Shown piece after piece: positions 47,637-62,600 of a stretch of DNA of 64,000 bases. Each line of letters begins with the position of its first letter. Position 1 is the stretch's first letter. The notes beneath the pieces were generated by a model. That model was not told the origin of the DNA. It was given only the letters and a program-made list of their open reading frames with translations, and made no database searches. Origin of the DNA: Romanomermis culicivorax (Eukaryota > Nematoda > Enoplea > Mermithida > Mermithidae); NCBI GenBank assembly GCA_963922205.1, contig CAWUHX010000030.1:806001-870000 (forward strand), written 5' to 3'. A program made the position numbers and the translations under genes.

Positions 47637-50600
47637 TTAGTCAATGCTCATTTTGCTGAACATCTTCACAGAGTAAGTAGAATTTGAATATTGAAAGCTA
47701 ACGGAAATTTCCAAAAGATAAGAAGATAACCAGAAATACTTACAACGACAGCCGGCTGCGGTGGTTCGCAAGCGAAACACACTGATCTTGGGTATAAATC
47801 GTGCGATCGGCATTCGCACAAATTACAAGCGTTGTCTACAGCGATTTTCCCAACGGACACGGACAGAACGTTGAAAACGGGGTCGATATTCTAAAGAATG
47901 GTGCATCAAGATACATTTTATTCCTGTTAGCAGTTTTTCACATCGTTCATTTTCCAATTTTTCATCATCGAAATTTCGGAAATTTCCGAAAAAATGATTG
48001 TGCAAATTCAAAAATTTAATTTTTGAACTTTTATCACTTGAAAAGTCTAATTTTAGATTAAAACCATAAGAAACTCACGCTTTTCTCGGCGATGCTAAAA
48101 ACAGTTCCGTTAGTTTCTTGCGCCAAAACGGTACAAGAATCGTGCGGTTCGACCAAATCTTTGCGTGCTTCAGCATTCGGTTTCGAATCTGATTTGATGA
48201 AAGCTGACGCGTCGAAACCTGAAACAGGCGGTATTTCTTATATGCCCCACGATAATGTTTTTGGTTCATAAGTCGTAGATATACATATGTGGGCCATGGG
48301 AGCTGCGGGTTTTTAGAAATTGAAAAAATGACCAAAGAATCAGGTTTTCCTGTCGAAACTGGTCTTCGTAAAGGAAATTTCAGAAACCCCCTAAACTTTC
48401 TTTTTTGGACTCTCAGGGCTTGAAAATTATCTCCGTGCGTTTATGGTACATGTGCATTAATTATTCGTAATGTATTCATAATTTTCTGTATATTAAAATT
48501 TTTCAAATGGAAAACATCACCAAATTTTTTATGATGTTCTTAATTACCAATGAATTTCTCTTTGTTATCGCCCAGTTGCAGTCTTTGGGTCGTGACGACG
48601 TACAAAGTATATCCTTGACTGAGCAATTTGGTATGTAAGTCGTAATAACTGAGCTAAGAAATGGAAAAAGATCTAAAAAACAAGACTGTCAGGGTATTTT
48701 TTATAATTTTTTCTAATTCTGCTAGAAATTCGAAAATCAAAACGAGAAGAAATTTAGGAGTTCTGTTAAAAATTTTTTTCAAAAGAAACGCAGGAAATTT
48801 TCCTGCGCGATTCTTGAAATGGTTTCACTCTAAAACTGGAAAAAGTGCTGTTCCGTTCAGAAATTTCCGTAAATTTTCCATGAGACAAGTGCGAAAAATC
48901 TCAAATCGAAAGTAACCAATTTATAGGTCATCAATTATACAAGGCAGAGGTCTTGACATAAAACTATAATTTTTAGTTAAAAATGCATTCAAATTCACAA
49001 TATTGTTTCAGCAAAAAGGTGCGATGCACAAAGAACAGCTTAATCGATATCGAAGGAAATATTTCGCCATCATACTATAAAAAATGTAAAATAATTTCTA
49101 GCCGAAAAAATCTACGAAATTAAAGTTTTTGTGAGCAAATATCCCCTCATATGAAAAAATTGCAGCTCTTTCGTCTTATTTCTCTAGAAAAGTCAGTATA
49201 ACGAAAACTACAATAAATCACATGGTCATGTCAGAGAATTCAAAATTTGGAAAGACCGTTGCACTTACAAAATTGCGTCAGATACATGAACTTACTTCAA
49301 AAGTAACACAATTACTGCACGCTAAAACTACGATAACTTTCTTGCTGGCAGGTCTGAACGGATAATGTTCGGTGATGAAGTCGACAATGTCCAACGGGTT
49401 ATTAGGCGACGGGATGCCTTTGACGTTTTCGGGTGGACTGTAGAACGGTAGCCGACTGGCGATATTTTTAACGTTTGACGCCAGGAAATTGACTTTGTTG
49501 TCCGCGTCGGAGAAGAAAGCCGGTTCGTAGAAACCGCCGCTACCGCTAAAACCCGCAACGCCGAAGCGCACGTTCTTGCTTTTGGATTTGAGGTTAGCCT
49601 CGATTTTCTAACAGAATAAAAAATACATATCGAAAACAAAAGTGGTTTCATCAATGGAATCATGAGTCCGGAAAAAATAAAAAAATCATTCTTATCAAAA
49701 CTTGGCAAATCGGATAGACCGAATTTCCGCATCAAGATCAGCAGTATTTGCCAAACTTCCGGAAATTACCGTTGCGAGCAGAGCAAGTTTGTCTTTGACC
49801 GAAGACATGCATCCTCTTAGTTCGACGGCTAAAACGACGTCAACATCGTTCAAATTGGCGCCAGGAATCTGTTTCGTCGCGTGCAGGTTTATTTTACCAT
49901 CGGGGATATCACATTGAACTGTAAAATTTCAAACATAAAGGCAGTCAAAGAAGTGGAAACGGCAAAAAACTAAAAAATGAGTAAAAGAAAGAGAAAAGCA
50001 ACGGCAATATTGAAGGAGAGAAAAAACAGATAAGCGGAGAGAAAATAGATAATCAAGAATATAAAACGCCGAAATAAATACTGCAAGTAAAGGAATATAT
50101 AACAAAAAGGAAATGTATGCAGACCAAATGTTGTAGTGTGAAATCAGACACATTCGTGTCAGTTTTGGAAGAAGCCCCCAAGTACAACATGTCCGACCAT
50201 GCTGCACCTGGTCCAACGCGACGCTTACTGTAAGACATGGTTTTTCTGATTTGGTGGTGAATTTTTATGATTCTGGTGTGTACTCGTTTTAAGTTATATT
50301 ATTCTTTCTGGCCCTTGCACTGGTCGTCTCGTATTTAATTTATGAAAAACGTTAGTTTTGTGGATAAGGAGGTAAGTTTATAAATAAATATTTAGTTAGA
50401 AAATCGTCCTATTTGTGTCTTAATGTGTGTTTCCTTGTCTGGCTAGCTTCAATCAGGCTTTTCTTGGGTAAGTAGTATCCTTGTTCTTGACTTCTCGCCC
50501 CTGAGTGAGGAGTCATTCCAAGGTTTAGGACAGGCGCAGGGAAGTACTGGCGTTAATGTCGAATCCTGGCTATCTCTCCTGCTCAACAACTACTCCTACC

Positions 50601-53600
50601 GATTTCATCTTCTTCCTCCGACCCCACGGATTAAGAAGACAACAAATCGGTCTGAGCACCAAAAGGCCATCCAATTTTAAAATCATACACAAACGCTAAA
50701 CCACGGACTTCGTGCGATATGAAGAAATTATAAAAACAGATATGAATGAAAGAATCAAGTCAAATGTGAAAACAAAAAAAGTGAATCCATGAAAAAATGA
50801 CATTAGACAGGAGACAGATGAAAAAAGGTTGTATAAGTAGTACACTCTTTGTTCTAATACAGAAGTTGACAGAAATTAAAATTTTTACCGCACTGCGGTG
50901 GCAATTCTGTTCCCTGTGGGCATGCGGCTAAATAAGCTGCAGCCGTCTGGCACACTCCCACGTTGAACTTTGTTTCGTCTTTTTCCTTTTGGACGTATTG
51001 ATTTATACTTTGCGAACAGATGATCATGAAATCATCGAAACTCAAGTGCGCACATTTACGGAACGGTGACCAATGGCCGGCGTGGAAGAGTTTTTCGCAT
51101 TCTTTGTAGGCAGGATGATCGGCGGCGATGGCTTGTGTTTTAGCAGCGTTAGGACTTTTGGCGCATCCGGCGTTCAAGGCCCAGCCGGCGGCATAATCGT
51201 CTAAGCTTTTGGCTGAAGAGCCGTCGGGCAACAACAGATCGGTGTAAGATTCGCCGTCGTTGCGACCCAATAAACCTTAATAAAACGCAGACTTCTAGCA
51301 ATTAAGAATCATACAAGACATTATACATCCAGGATGAGGAAACGTAGTACTTTGTCCCACGAAACATTATGGAGTTGTAAGCAATTGCAAAACATTAGTG
51401 AAAACTAAAGTTTTGCAAAAATAGTCAAAAGTCGCGTTTTCAAACGTTGTCAAGATACCTGGCTTATATCAAAACTTTATCAACGGTAATTTACAATGAG
51501 AGACTAAATTAATCAAACAGTTCACTATACTGAGCATGTAGCAACTTTCTAAGGTTCAAAAGTGCTCTTTTTCATAATGCCTCTAACACGATTGAAAAAA
51601 TCTTAAAATGTACAAACCGTTCGTTTTTCCTCGGAAGCGATTCTTCAGCTTAATCGCGCATATATCGTTGAACGTATTACATTCGACTTTGAGACCGTCG
51701 AATGTTTCTAGGGTTGTGATATGTTCGTCATCTTTAATAACTTTGATCAGAAATCTGGGCGTTTCCTCCAAATGCCATGGCAGGTCGGCGTTTTTTCCAT
51801 TGATTACAACCTAACAACATTATGTGCTGATTAATGATCATGAATATTGAATAGCAAGGTCAACAAAAGTTGACTTGAACAGTAATCTCCATTTTTTAAA
51901 TCGCAAGAGCAGAAAATTGCTCATATTCGTAGCATTCAACTGAGACTGGAATTTTGTAGAACCCCATCAAAATTGCATGGTTATAATTTTCAATTCAACT
52001 AAAAATATGTAAATGATGACAGAATTCTAACGAAAATTTGAGTCAAAATTTTATCAGGTTTTTTGATAAGTAATTCTTACCAATAGTTATAATTCCATAG
52101 AAATTTCAATCGAAATTTTCCAAACATAAATGTATACATGTACGTCAGTATATATCGAATCTTACTTTGCCGTCTTTCAAAATTTCAATTTTCTGATCTT
52201 CATATTCAACGACGATCTTTTTACGAGAGCCACGTTCGAATTCGACGGAAACGGTGAATCGAGAATCGATGTAATCGCGAGCTAACAAGTAGGAACAATC
52301 GGCGGAAAATGTGCGAACAGTGCCGTCGAACGTTACGAAGTATTGATCACCGACGACAAGACCGATACCTTAAATACAGTGCAAGTCGAGAGAAATACAA
52401 ATAAAAAATAATCGTTGGCAAGAATACTACAAACGCACTTTCTTTGGATCCAGTATCGCCAGCACTAGATAGCGAATCAAGCGTGTCTTCGACGGATTCT
52501 TTGATATCTTTGACGCGGCCAATGATACCGTCAGGCGTTATATCGCACGCCAAATCTTTCAAGGAATTGTAGTTATATGGCAAATTAACTTCCATGTTGT
52601 AACTTTGACCGTCAGCTGATTTGTTGAACTATAAGTAATGAAATTTTTGCCGTCAAATTTTTGTTCATACTCCGGATAAAACTTGAATGTTATTCTTTAT
52701 ATTTTTTCAGAATGAGCACTATACTGACAAATTCGATGAATTCTGACGGTATATCTTATCCAAAAAAGTAAATATATTCAAAAAGAAAATTCGCCTCGCC
52801 AGGACCCTATCCGTATGTACTTGGGATTCCAAGTCTCCAAGTTTCAGTTCGTATGCTCAACTAAAATTTCCAAGTCGTTTTTTTTCTCATCGACTTGGAT
52901 AATGATGGATGATAGAATCTCCCAAGTCGGAAAATTTCGATTTTCCAAGCCCCATTGTCATTTAACTCATTCTCTTGTGTCAGTATACCATGTGACACAA
53001 AAGTCCGTATTAGAAGAGCGCAAAAATGATCAGTAACGTTTGAGCAAGAACTTAAAAATATTCTGAAAAACATCCAGTTTTCAATGGAACACACAGATCC
53101 AATTAAGCATGATATTGAATACAAAATTCACGGTTATCTCAAAATTACATGAAAAATATATATGCTAACATATCCTAATTTTATCCCTAGATTGTTTTCC
53201 ATATTTGTTTTTATTTAAATGAAGTGACTATTTAGCTATTTTTTCACATTTGAATTTCGTCATTTTTCGCAGCTTTTTCTTTGGAATCCGCATTTCTATT
53301 ATGTCACCTAATGTGGTTCCTTTACTGTAATTGCCCATCTTATACAGAATTGGATGTTTTCCTATTACTACCGACCAAGATTCCTGCTACCATGTGAATT
53401 GTCAAAATCAGTTCTCGATGCATAATGCCAAAAAACTAAGAAATAAATATATTCGAGCTCACCCTAAGTAATTTATTCAAAGATGTTCAGCCACCGCGAT
53501 TATTGCAACAAAGACTATGTTAGTGGGTGATTTTATGCACAAATAATGGACTTGGAAAAATTTTCCAACTGATATTTCACAAGAAAAAAGTCACTATTTT

Positions 53601-56600
53601 TGCGGGTAAGTCTTCCATGTCTTGGACTCTGAGTCAAAAATTTTCAGAGTAACGAACCGATAATTGGAAAAACAGCCCAATAGATTAAGCTAACTTTTAG
53701 AACTTTTGTGTCATGATACATTGAAGGAAAAAGTCATATTATTGTCATTATAGTTAATACTTTACTCATCACAAATCGCCAAAGGTGACCCAAGATTTTC
53801 ATATGCCCAGTAACATGCAAGAGTAATTAACGCAGAATTGTCATGAAAAATCGGATGTTATCGACCATTGGCCGTCAGAAAAAGATCGACCATCGGCCGA
53901 ATATTGGCGATACCATCGGCCGACAGGTAAATTCCATTATTAGCCGATGCCGATTTATCGGTCGTTCACCACATTAAGTTCATCATCTCTGGTGCTATCT
54001 CTGGAACATTATAAGTATCTGTCAAAATTATCATAGGTTATGGAAAAAATAACTGAAAAAACTGTTTATGATACGATCCAATTCAATGCATAACTACGCC
54101 GGTAAATCTTATTCCAAAATTCTTGGAATAATTAATTTTTCAAACTAAGAAATCGTGAAAATATTATTATCACGTTGGGCTAACATCACTTCTACTTAAA
54201 TAACTATACAATAAGTTTAAAGAAATTTCTCATTCATGTGTAGGATTGTAGACTGTTTACGAATATCAGAGATCGTACATTAGTTTGAAAGATATTGAAA
54301 TGAATATTTAGCTAATGAAAACACTGTATCAGGAACAATTCTGGAAGAAAATAATTAATTTTATGGATCACTCCACTAGCTTTATATTTTGTGAAAAACA
54401 TTGGGCTGTTAACATACCATATATGAAGGTTCCGCTGGTCTGGTAAACGAGTCTTTCAAATATTTGTAGGCTTGCATGCCTTTTGAATAAGGATCGGTAT
54501 ATTGAACAGCCCATTGCAATTTGGAGTTGGCGGCGTCGAAAAACGTCACCAAATCCTTGTAATCCTCGTCTTTTGACCATTCAGCTCTAATTTGTTCCCA
54601 CATTTCGCCTAATTGTTTGACTTTTTGGATGCGAATCTTGCGCAAAGTGCTTATCGTTTCGCCCGCGAACCCTTGGCCCTTAGCTTCCTGGCTGACTTGT
54701 TTCGTGGCATCGCTATATAGATTGCGCAATCGTTGGTATATGGGGCCTTCGGTCAGATCTTTGTAAAATTTGGTTAGCGCTTCTAAAGAAAAATTTCATG
54801 CAAGAAACCAATATAAATTACAGAATTTCGGACTTGAAATTTTTCAGAATCACTGAGAACCGAGAAGAAAGAAAATTAGCAATAAAACGTGACAAGAGTT
54901 ATATAAATCTCAATAATTTCGGAACGAAAAAAGCAACTATCATTTCTACTACTGATTATAAATTTCAGATGATCGTATCATGGAGATTCTAAAAGTAAAA
55001 GAGTTAGAAATGTATAAGCATGTGATTTAGCAGAGCATTCCGAAAAATTTGGAGTATTCCCTCATCTATAATTAAAATTTTATTTTTTTTCAATAAACTT
55101 GGACCTAGAACAATCGTACACAATCCTGCAACTGAAACTTTTGACATACTTATATATTTTTGAACTTGTTCATTCTTGCCAAATTCGTCCATGATGCCAG
55201 AAATTGCAGCCCTAGCTTTCGAAGCCCTTTCTTCGACATTTTTTCTGGCATCACTGAGAGCTCCACCGATATTGGACGTCAAATCCGAAGCTTTAGACAC
55301 GACATTGCGGTACTAAAAAAATATGTGGAAACTCGGTGATAGATAAAGGAGCTTTTTAAAGAATTTTATGAGAAGAATTCGTTCGGTGAACGCTTTACGA
55401 CTTTGGTCAATCCAAGACGTAGTTTTCTGAGTGTTATTAACTCTTGGCAAAAATCATTATACAGAAACATTGCATTGTACTTATTTATTTGAATCCACAT
55501 CAGGTTTGAGGCTAATATTCCAGCGAACATGGTCACTGGAATAATTTGAAGGTATAAAGGTGTTCAACAATTAAAGTCACAAATAACTGTTACTTAGACA
55601 ACTGAAAATAATGTTCTCACCGAATCTTTGTAATCGTCGGCAAATTTGCGCGCTGCATCACTGGCCGATTTCACGCTCGTCGTGTAAGTACCGCTAGCGT
55701 AGTCGATGGCGCTGGTTAGTGCTTTCATTTCTTCGGCTAGAACTTTGCTCAACTTACCAGAAGTTATTTGCAGTTCGGCTGCGATTGCGCTAAAATATGT
55801 TCGATAAAACAATATTTTTTTCGTGAATTGTTACTGATTAAGTATATTATTTAAAATATGGTTTGTCCAGACCTGTTTGTGTAAAGAAAGCCCAGTCGTC
55901 TCTCAACGTAAGACAAACTCATGCATTGTAGAATACATTTCTCATAAAACAAGCTTGAATGTTTAATGGAGCAGTTTATCTATTTTATAACATTTTTATT
56001 TTTGTTGTATAAAACCGGGTAGTCTTGATGAATTTAATCCTTACTCTTCTTCTTTATCGTAGAACTCGTATAATGGTTTCAATTCGTTCGCTATGCCTTG
56101 TGCCAAAAGTTGTTGTGATCGTACAGCTGTCGGCAAATCTGCTGTTTTCGGCATTGCAGTCGGCAGCATTTTAGTGTACTTGTTAGCCATATCCTTCAAA
56201 AAAGCAACATCTAAACAGCGGAATTTCCTTCATTATTGAACAATTACGTATATAATTATCAGACATTTATGCGAGTAAGAATTAAAACCATACATGTGCA
56301 GCAGCCAAAATCTGTCGGGAATCAGACTCCACAGGGATGGGTGGACTTTTTCTAGTATACCACTGCAAGTTATGCATATGTAACATTGTTCTCACACGTG
56401 CAGCATGAGTTCCTCGTTTTCTATTTACATAAGTGTAGCGAGATGAAAATGGTCTTCTACAACTCAAGCAGTGTTTTTTTGCACTGTGCATAACTTTTTC
56501 CGCTCGTGCAAAACTTTTTTTTCAGGTTTTTTGCACCGTGCAAAAAAATATCTATCAATTATGGAAAAAAAATTTGGTGTTTTCATATAGAAAAGACACA

Positions 56601-59600
56601 TTTTGATGCATTTTAGTAAACCCAAATTTCAAAATTTTCCGGCGCTTCGCGCCGGTTATAACTTTAATAATCATTATTATTTATTGCCAAGCTCAGGCGC
56701 GGCTTTTAGCATGTCTACCTTCACTTATCACTAATTTTTAATAGTTTTCATCGTCTTAAACGTATTATTTCATGTCTAATTGGCGATCTTCAATTATAAT
56801 TATATTTAATGAAGGAAGATCCCCATCTTTCCTTCATACATTTTGTGAGAAAGATCTACACATCAACTTGGTGCATTTTAGAAGGTAATAATCTCAAAAT
56901 TTTCCGGCGCTTCGCGCCGGTTATAACTTTAATAATCATTAGTATGTATTACGTAGCTCAGACGCGGCTTTCTGAATGTCTACCTTCACCTATCATGTAA
57001 TGTATAATAGTTTTCATCATCCCAAACGTATTATCTGATGTTGTACAAAAAAACCCTGTTTATGGTATAAAAATTTTTTTTAAACGTGCAAATCTTTTTC
57101 GGTGATTTTTTTGCACCGTGCAAAAGAGCTCGTGGAAAAAAAACACTGAACTCAAGGGAAACTTTGTAACTCTTGGTAACTTAAGGAAAACGCTGGGCGA
57201 CGGAAAATCAAAAAATTGATTTACACTCAAAAATTTGAAAAGTGCCCTTCAAACCATTTCGATATGAAAGTTAATTGAACAAAAACTATGAAAATGTTAT
57301 AGTTTCGGTGCCGAGTTGAAAGTATAAAAGATCAACTCAATTGCCGTGCGACTTACGGTGAACGCTTTCGTCAATTCTTTACGCCGGAAAACTCTGACGG
57401 CCAATCTGTTGCTTTCCTTGAGCCATATGGCGACATCGATGTCACGTAGGAGTTGGCCATTTTCGTCGTGATTCAGTTTCAAGGCAGCAAGTTCGTCGTT
57501 GGCCAATGAGGCCTCGGCCGACAAAATGATTTTATCTTCGGCTAAAAATGAAACAAAAATTTAATTCACAGACTCACGAGTAATCGAAAATAGGTAAGTT
57601 TGTGAGAAAGGCGTAAAAGAAAAAGCTGTGTATCGAGAATTGTGCGTTTTTACAATACTCAGAAGTCTAGTTTTGAGAATCATGAAATTTGGAGAATTAA
57701 GATTCGACATCCTTCTTCAAACATACGTATATTAACAGTTCTCAAAAAATTCAGTTTTTGCACGAAACATTTTTTACCTGGTTTCTTTACGCTCAAGAAC
57801 GCCATTGGTTGCGGCCATTTGCTCAATTGAGAAGTCACGGTGTATGTTGGTTGATCGTTCCTCGAAAATTCGTAAGTACGTTGACCACCGGCAACTTTCT
57901 TACGAACAATCTTGTATTTGTTTTGGCCGACTTTCGTCTAAAATATTATTTGAGAAAATGCAGTGATATAAATTCAAAGACAAAAATATAACAAAACATG
58001 TTTACCGCAAATTCTCCAACTTTACCAGATCGCTTCAAGTCAAGCGAATATTCTTGAAGCGCGCGTTTTTCATCGGGATATTGGGCTCCAAGAGATAGAG
58101 AACGGTCGCAAATTTCGTCTTCTTCGTGGCAAGGTTCAGCGTTATAGGAGCCCCAGCTGAAAAATTAATTTTTTGGGTTGAAGAAAAATGGATTAGAAGC
58201 GTTCGGAAGCAAAAAGCACATATAGCATGTTCCTTACATCTTGTGTCTGATATTCGAAGCATCGTGTATCATTTCGTAAGATTGGCTCAATTTCGTTTTA
58301 TCGCCCGTAATTTGTCTGTCGCTCGATCGTTTGAATATCAATTCTTTCTTCGGATCGGCCGAATATTTGAACGATAGTTCTGCTGAAGATGATTTATCAA
58401 CGTTCGGATCAGCACCCGGTACTCGAGAATATTTGCCCGTCAAATGTACGCCTGCCGGGATCGATGGATCGTTCAAATGAAATTCGGCCGCTGATGAAGT
58501 CGGAACCCGTTTTAAAGAATACTCAATTTTGGTCGGTGGACGTTTATCAATATTCGAACTGGAACATTACGTTCAACTGATCAAATATTTGAAATTTCAT
58601 AAGCAATCAAAAAATAGATTTTCTAATCCTTTAGTCTCAAAACCTGTGTACACGAATTATGTAATGTATGTATAAATGTGTCAACTATGGACACGAAATC
58701 GCGTACTCGGCGCTTCATAACGGATTAGTACCATGTCTTAAGCTCTGCTGCTCAATTATCCATAGAACAGGAACCGGATAGATATGTAATCTTCCCAATT
58801 TTTTGACTGCTGAATTGTGTTTCTAACATATGTCAGAACGACATTCACGATACATAAAGAAAAACAATCTTTCAAGAAAATTTATAGTTGACCGAAAATT
58901 TTGACGATTGCAAAGACGTTTTGATTGTATTTTCTTTAGGAACTTTTGGTCGAACGTTTGTCTGGTATGTAATCTAGAGATTAGAGTTAAAATGTAATTC
59001 TAGGTATGTTCATGATCCACATACCCGATTTCCAGGACATGGTTCAAAGCACCATCCGGCTTCTTTGACCTTTTCGATGTGAAACCAACTTTCCGCTCGG
59101 GGTATCCGACGGCCAACCTCAATGCTCTGGTGAATGCGTCGGAAGTTTCAGCAGCTAACTGAAAATTACGAAAATATTGAAAATTGAGTTGATATATAAT
59201 CACCTAGCGCCAAAAAATTCAGTTATAAATAACCACGAGTCAAATGCTGAAAAACAAATGTCGAATTTTTTTGGCAGGAATAAGAGACAGCTTACTGAAA
59301 TCAGACGTTTTCAAGTAAACTTATAAATGTGTATAAATACATATCCATATATTATTAAAAAACAAGTAGTATAACTAAGTCGGTCGCAGTTGATTTTTCC
59401 AAGATTTTAACAAACAAGAAATGAGAAGGAATAAGTAAGCGCCAATTATTTGGACCAGAAAATATTTATGCATGTTGTGAAAATTTCCAAAACAGCATTT
59501 TTTTGTGTAGCTTGAGTTTCAATCTTCTAGAAAAATTTTCAGGTGAAACTCACTAGAACCACAAGCTCGAGTTATCAGACCCAGTACACATCAATAGACG

Positions 59601-62600
59601 TGGGCGATGTGCTGACGTTCTCAATCAGCTGAATAATGTCGTCAACTAACTACGAAAACAAATCATTCAGGAATCAACCACTTTTGATAAATGTGAGCAA
59701 AACTGTAAACAACGAGTCAATTTTGCACTGAAAATGGGCAACCAATTTTAAAAAATCAGCCAACAACATATTTTTTATCGTGAACCAAATTCATCTAAGG
59801 CTGAATGAAGATTCTTTTGCTGGATAATTCTGGGAGTGTATTTTTAGATGTTGAAAAGTGATTAAAGTCAAAAGTTTTCTCGTGCTCCGCGCCATAATGG
59901 ATACAAAATGATCATTTCCATGATTTTTTCGCATTGGTGACATGTGAAAACTGAATAACATGTTACATTTACCATGCGTAAACTTTATTTGACCAAATAG
60001 TAAAGAAAAACAACAAATAAAGAAAATTTGGACATTTTTAACGAAAGAAAATTTTTTCGCCTGCCTTGATAAATTTCTGCCAACGCCCCAAAATATACAT
60101 AAACATGAACTTTCTTTGTGCGGTTACGTACTCTATAGTAATTTTGAATTTATTTTCATTTAAATTTTCGAAAAAGGGTACCTTATACCTCATTCGGGTG
60201 ACAATTGGTAAAACAAGAGTACACTTTGTCCAGCACTGTCGAACTCGAACACATTCAACAAAAAATATGCCTACTTCAATGCTATAAGCCTTATTAGTTT
60301 TAGCTTCCGGCACGATATCTCCCGCCACCGACCATTTCTTGCCCGCCCATTCGGTGGCGACACCTGCTCTGAATGCCGACGTTTCCAAACGCAGCTTTTG
60401 TGCAGGAGACGTTAGTTTGAAAACGATTTTGCCTTGATTTACGCCAGCTGAGTCCAACAACGACACTTCATACTCTTCGTCGCCTACTTTCTTTGCTTGA
60501 CCTTTGACCGGCGTCTTGACACCCGGCACATTGACCAAATTCACTTTGGCTTCCATAGTTTTAGTGTCTAAATCTAAATCGGCTTTGTATTCATCTTTGG
60601 GCGACGTTCGTACTAAATTGTGGGTCGAATATTTGCCCGACGCCGCATTCCAATCGGCCGAACTTTGTGTCTGCCAGTCAACGTTTGAGCCCATTTTGCA
60701 CGAAAGGCCAGTGTTCCACTTCTCGTCTTGACCTTGAGTTGTTCGCACGTAATTGACACCAAAATTGTGTTGCTTGTTGAGGTCGAATCTGTAAAACGTG
60801 GAAGATTAACAAGATTAAAATGTGCCTCGACATACACAAATATTATTCCCCACCACCGTTCATTCCCTCAGATAGGTTATTTTGAGGAAACAAATTTGGA
60901 AATATAGGAAAAAAATTTTGGGAATGGTTTTCATTGGGGAAATTTTTTTTATTTTTTTTCATTGAAAAAATTTTTTTTGGGAGTTTCAAACCGAAAAGAT
61001 GCATTTCTGTGAACTTTAAAAGATCTCAAAATTTTCCGGCGCTTCGTCTATGCCATCCACAAGTATAATAGTCATTGTTTTCTATCAGGCGCAGCCGTTA
61101 ACATATCTACTTCTGCTGACTGAGTAGCATTCAACAGTTCCTTTCAGAAGTATAGGGAGGCCACTATGGCTCGCGAAATCTCAGTTCGCAAAAAATTATG
61201 TCGTGGTCAACGCCGAGAGTCGAAACCTAGTCAAGCTGTTGAGACTGGAGCACGCTCACCATTACGAAATAAAACCATGAAAAGTTACGTTGATGAGCAC
61301 TTCCAGATCCTGACGTAGCGCTGGTTAAATTCAAATTATACTTTCTCATTTTTTTCATTTTCAGTCAGTGTCACTGCTTGCTTCTGAGTGGCTCCAGTTT
61401 GAAAAACAATCAGCTTCGAAGCAGTGTTTTGAAAAAAACCAATTTTTCCATGTATTCTCTGCTACTCAAACTCGTGTTGCTTGCTGATCGGGCCTGTTTT
61501 TAGGCAAGACCATAGTGCAAACACTATATTGTGGTCACTGCTCGCAAGACGCAGGTTCGATTATTCCCAAGGTACAAAAATGGCATGAACACATGAAAAA
61601 GGACAGAATGGACAACGGAATGGGAATAAAACTGGGGAGGTGCGGACGATCTTCAGCTTCCTCTGTTTCTACTTTCCCGAATTGTGATGATTGATAATAA
61701 TTGAACCTACGTCTGGCAAGCGGTTACTCGTCTTTACTGGACCACAATACAGTGTTTGCCCAAAGGTCTTGCCTAAAAATAGGCCCATTCAGCAACATGA
61801 GTTTGAGTAGCGGAGAATCAGCGAAAAAGATGGAATAATGATAAACACTGATTGCTGTTCAAACTGGTCAGGCAGAAGCAAGCAGTGTCACTGACTAAAA
61901 TGAAATTGATTGGAAAGAACAATTTGATTTTGACCGGTGCTACATCAGGATCTAAAATCGTTCATAAACTTAACTTTACAGGGAGCGATTGCGTAGTGCT
62001 GAACGCAGGCACATACGCATGGGGGTGGGGGTCGTAGGAGTACTAGTAACCCTTTTCATTAGGTTCGAGTTTCCTGTCCATATATGCATTTTTATTCATT
62101 TCAAAATCGAAGATATCGAAAATTTTCTGGCATTTCGTGCCGGATTTTATTTTTCTTAGTGCGTAGTTGCAAAATGTTGTCCTAGCTTATGTTTATAGCT
62201 TTTAAACATCAACATATTAAGGATAATGCTTGATCTTTTATTGCTTTTTGACGAACTTGACGAAAATAAATATTTTTTCGACGAACATTTTCACAAACAA
62301 TTTTTGCGATTCTTAAAAATTTTCGACTTTGGCCAATATCAACTTTCTGCATTTGAAAACTGAGTAAAACTTCATCGGCTTAAGACAATAGAAGAAGTCC
62401 TTGATGGTTGAAGAATCCAAAGTCTTAGTTGCTTGCCTAATTTTTGAATTTTAGGTTGCTTGACTGAAAAATGCATTGAAAAAATTTGATAAAAACTCCA
62501 TGCTCATCCTCGGCGATATTGAACATTCATCGCGATTTTGATTTAGATATTGAAAAAGTTTTGCCCGATTTTTTGAGTGAAAAATCGGAGATTTGATGTG

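Noticed and set aside
47637-49918. A separate small gene encoding the VWA-like domain
   Set aside because: Splice phases chain without a break from the vWD-C8 exons into the VWA exons, and no start codon or promoter-like gap is needed.
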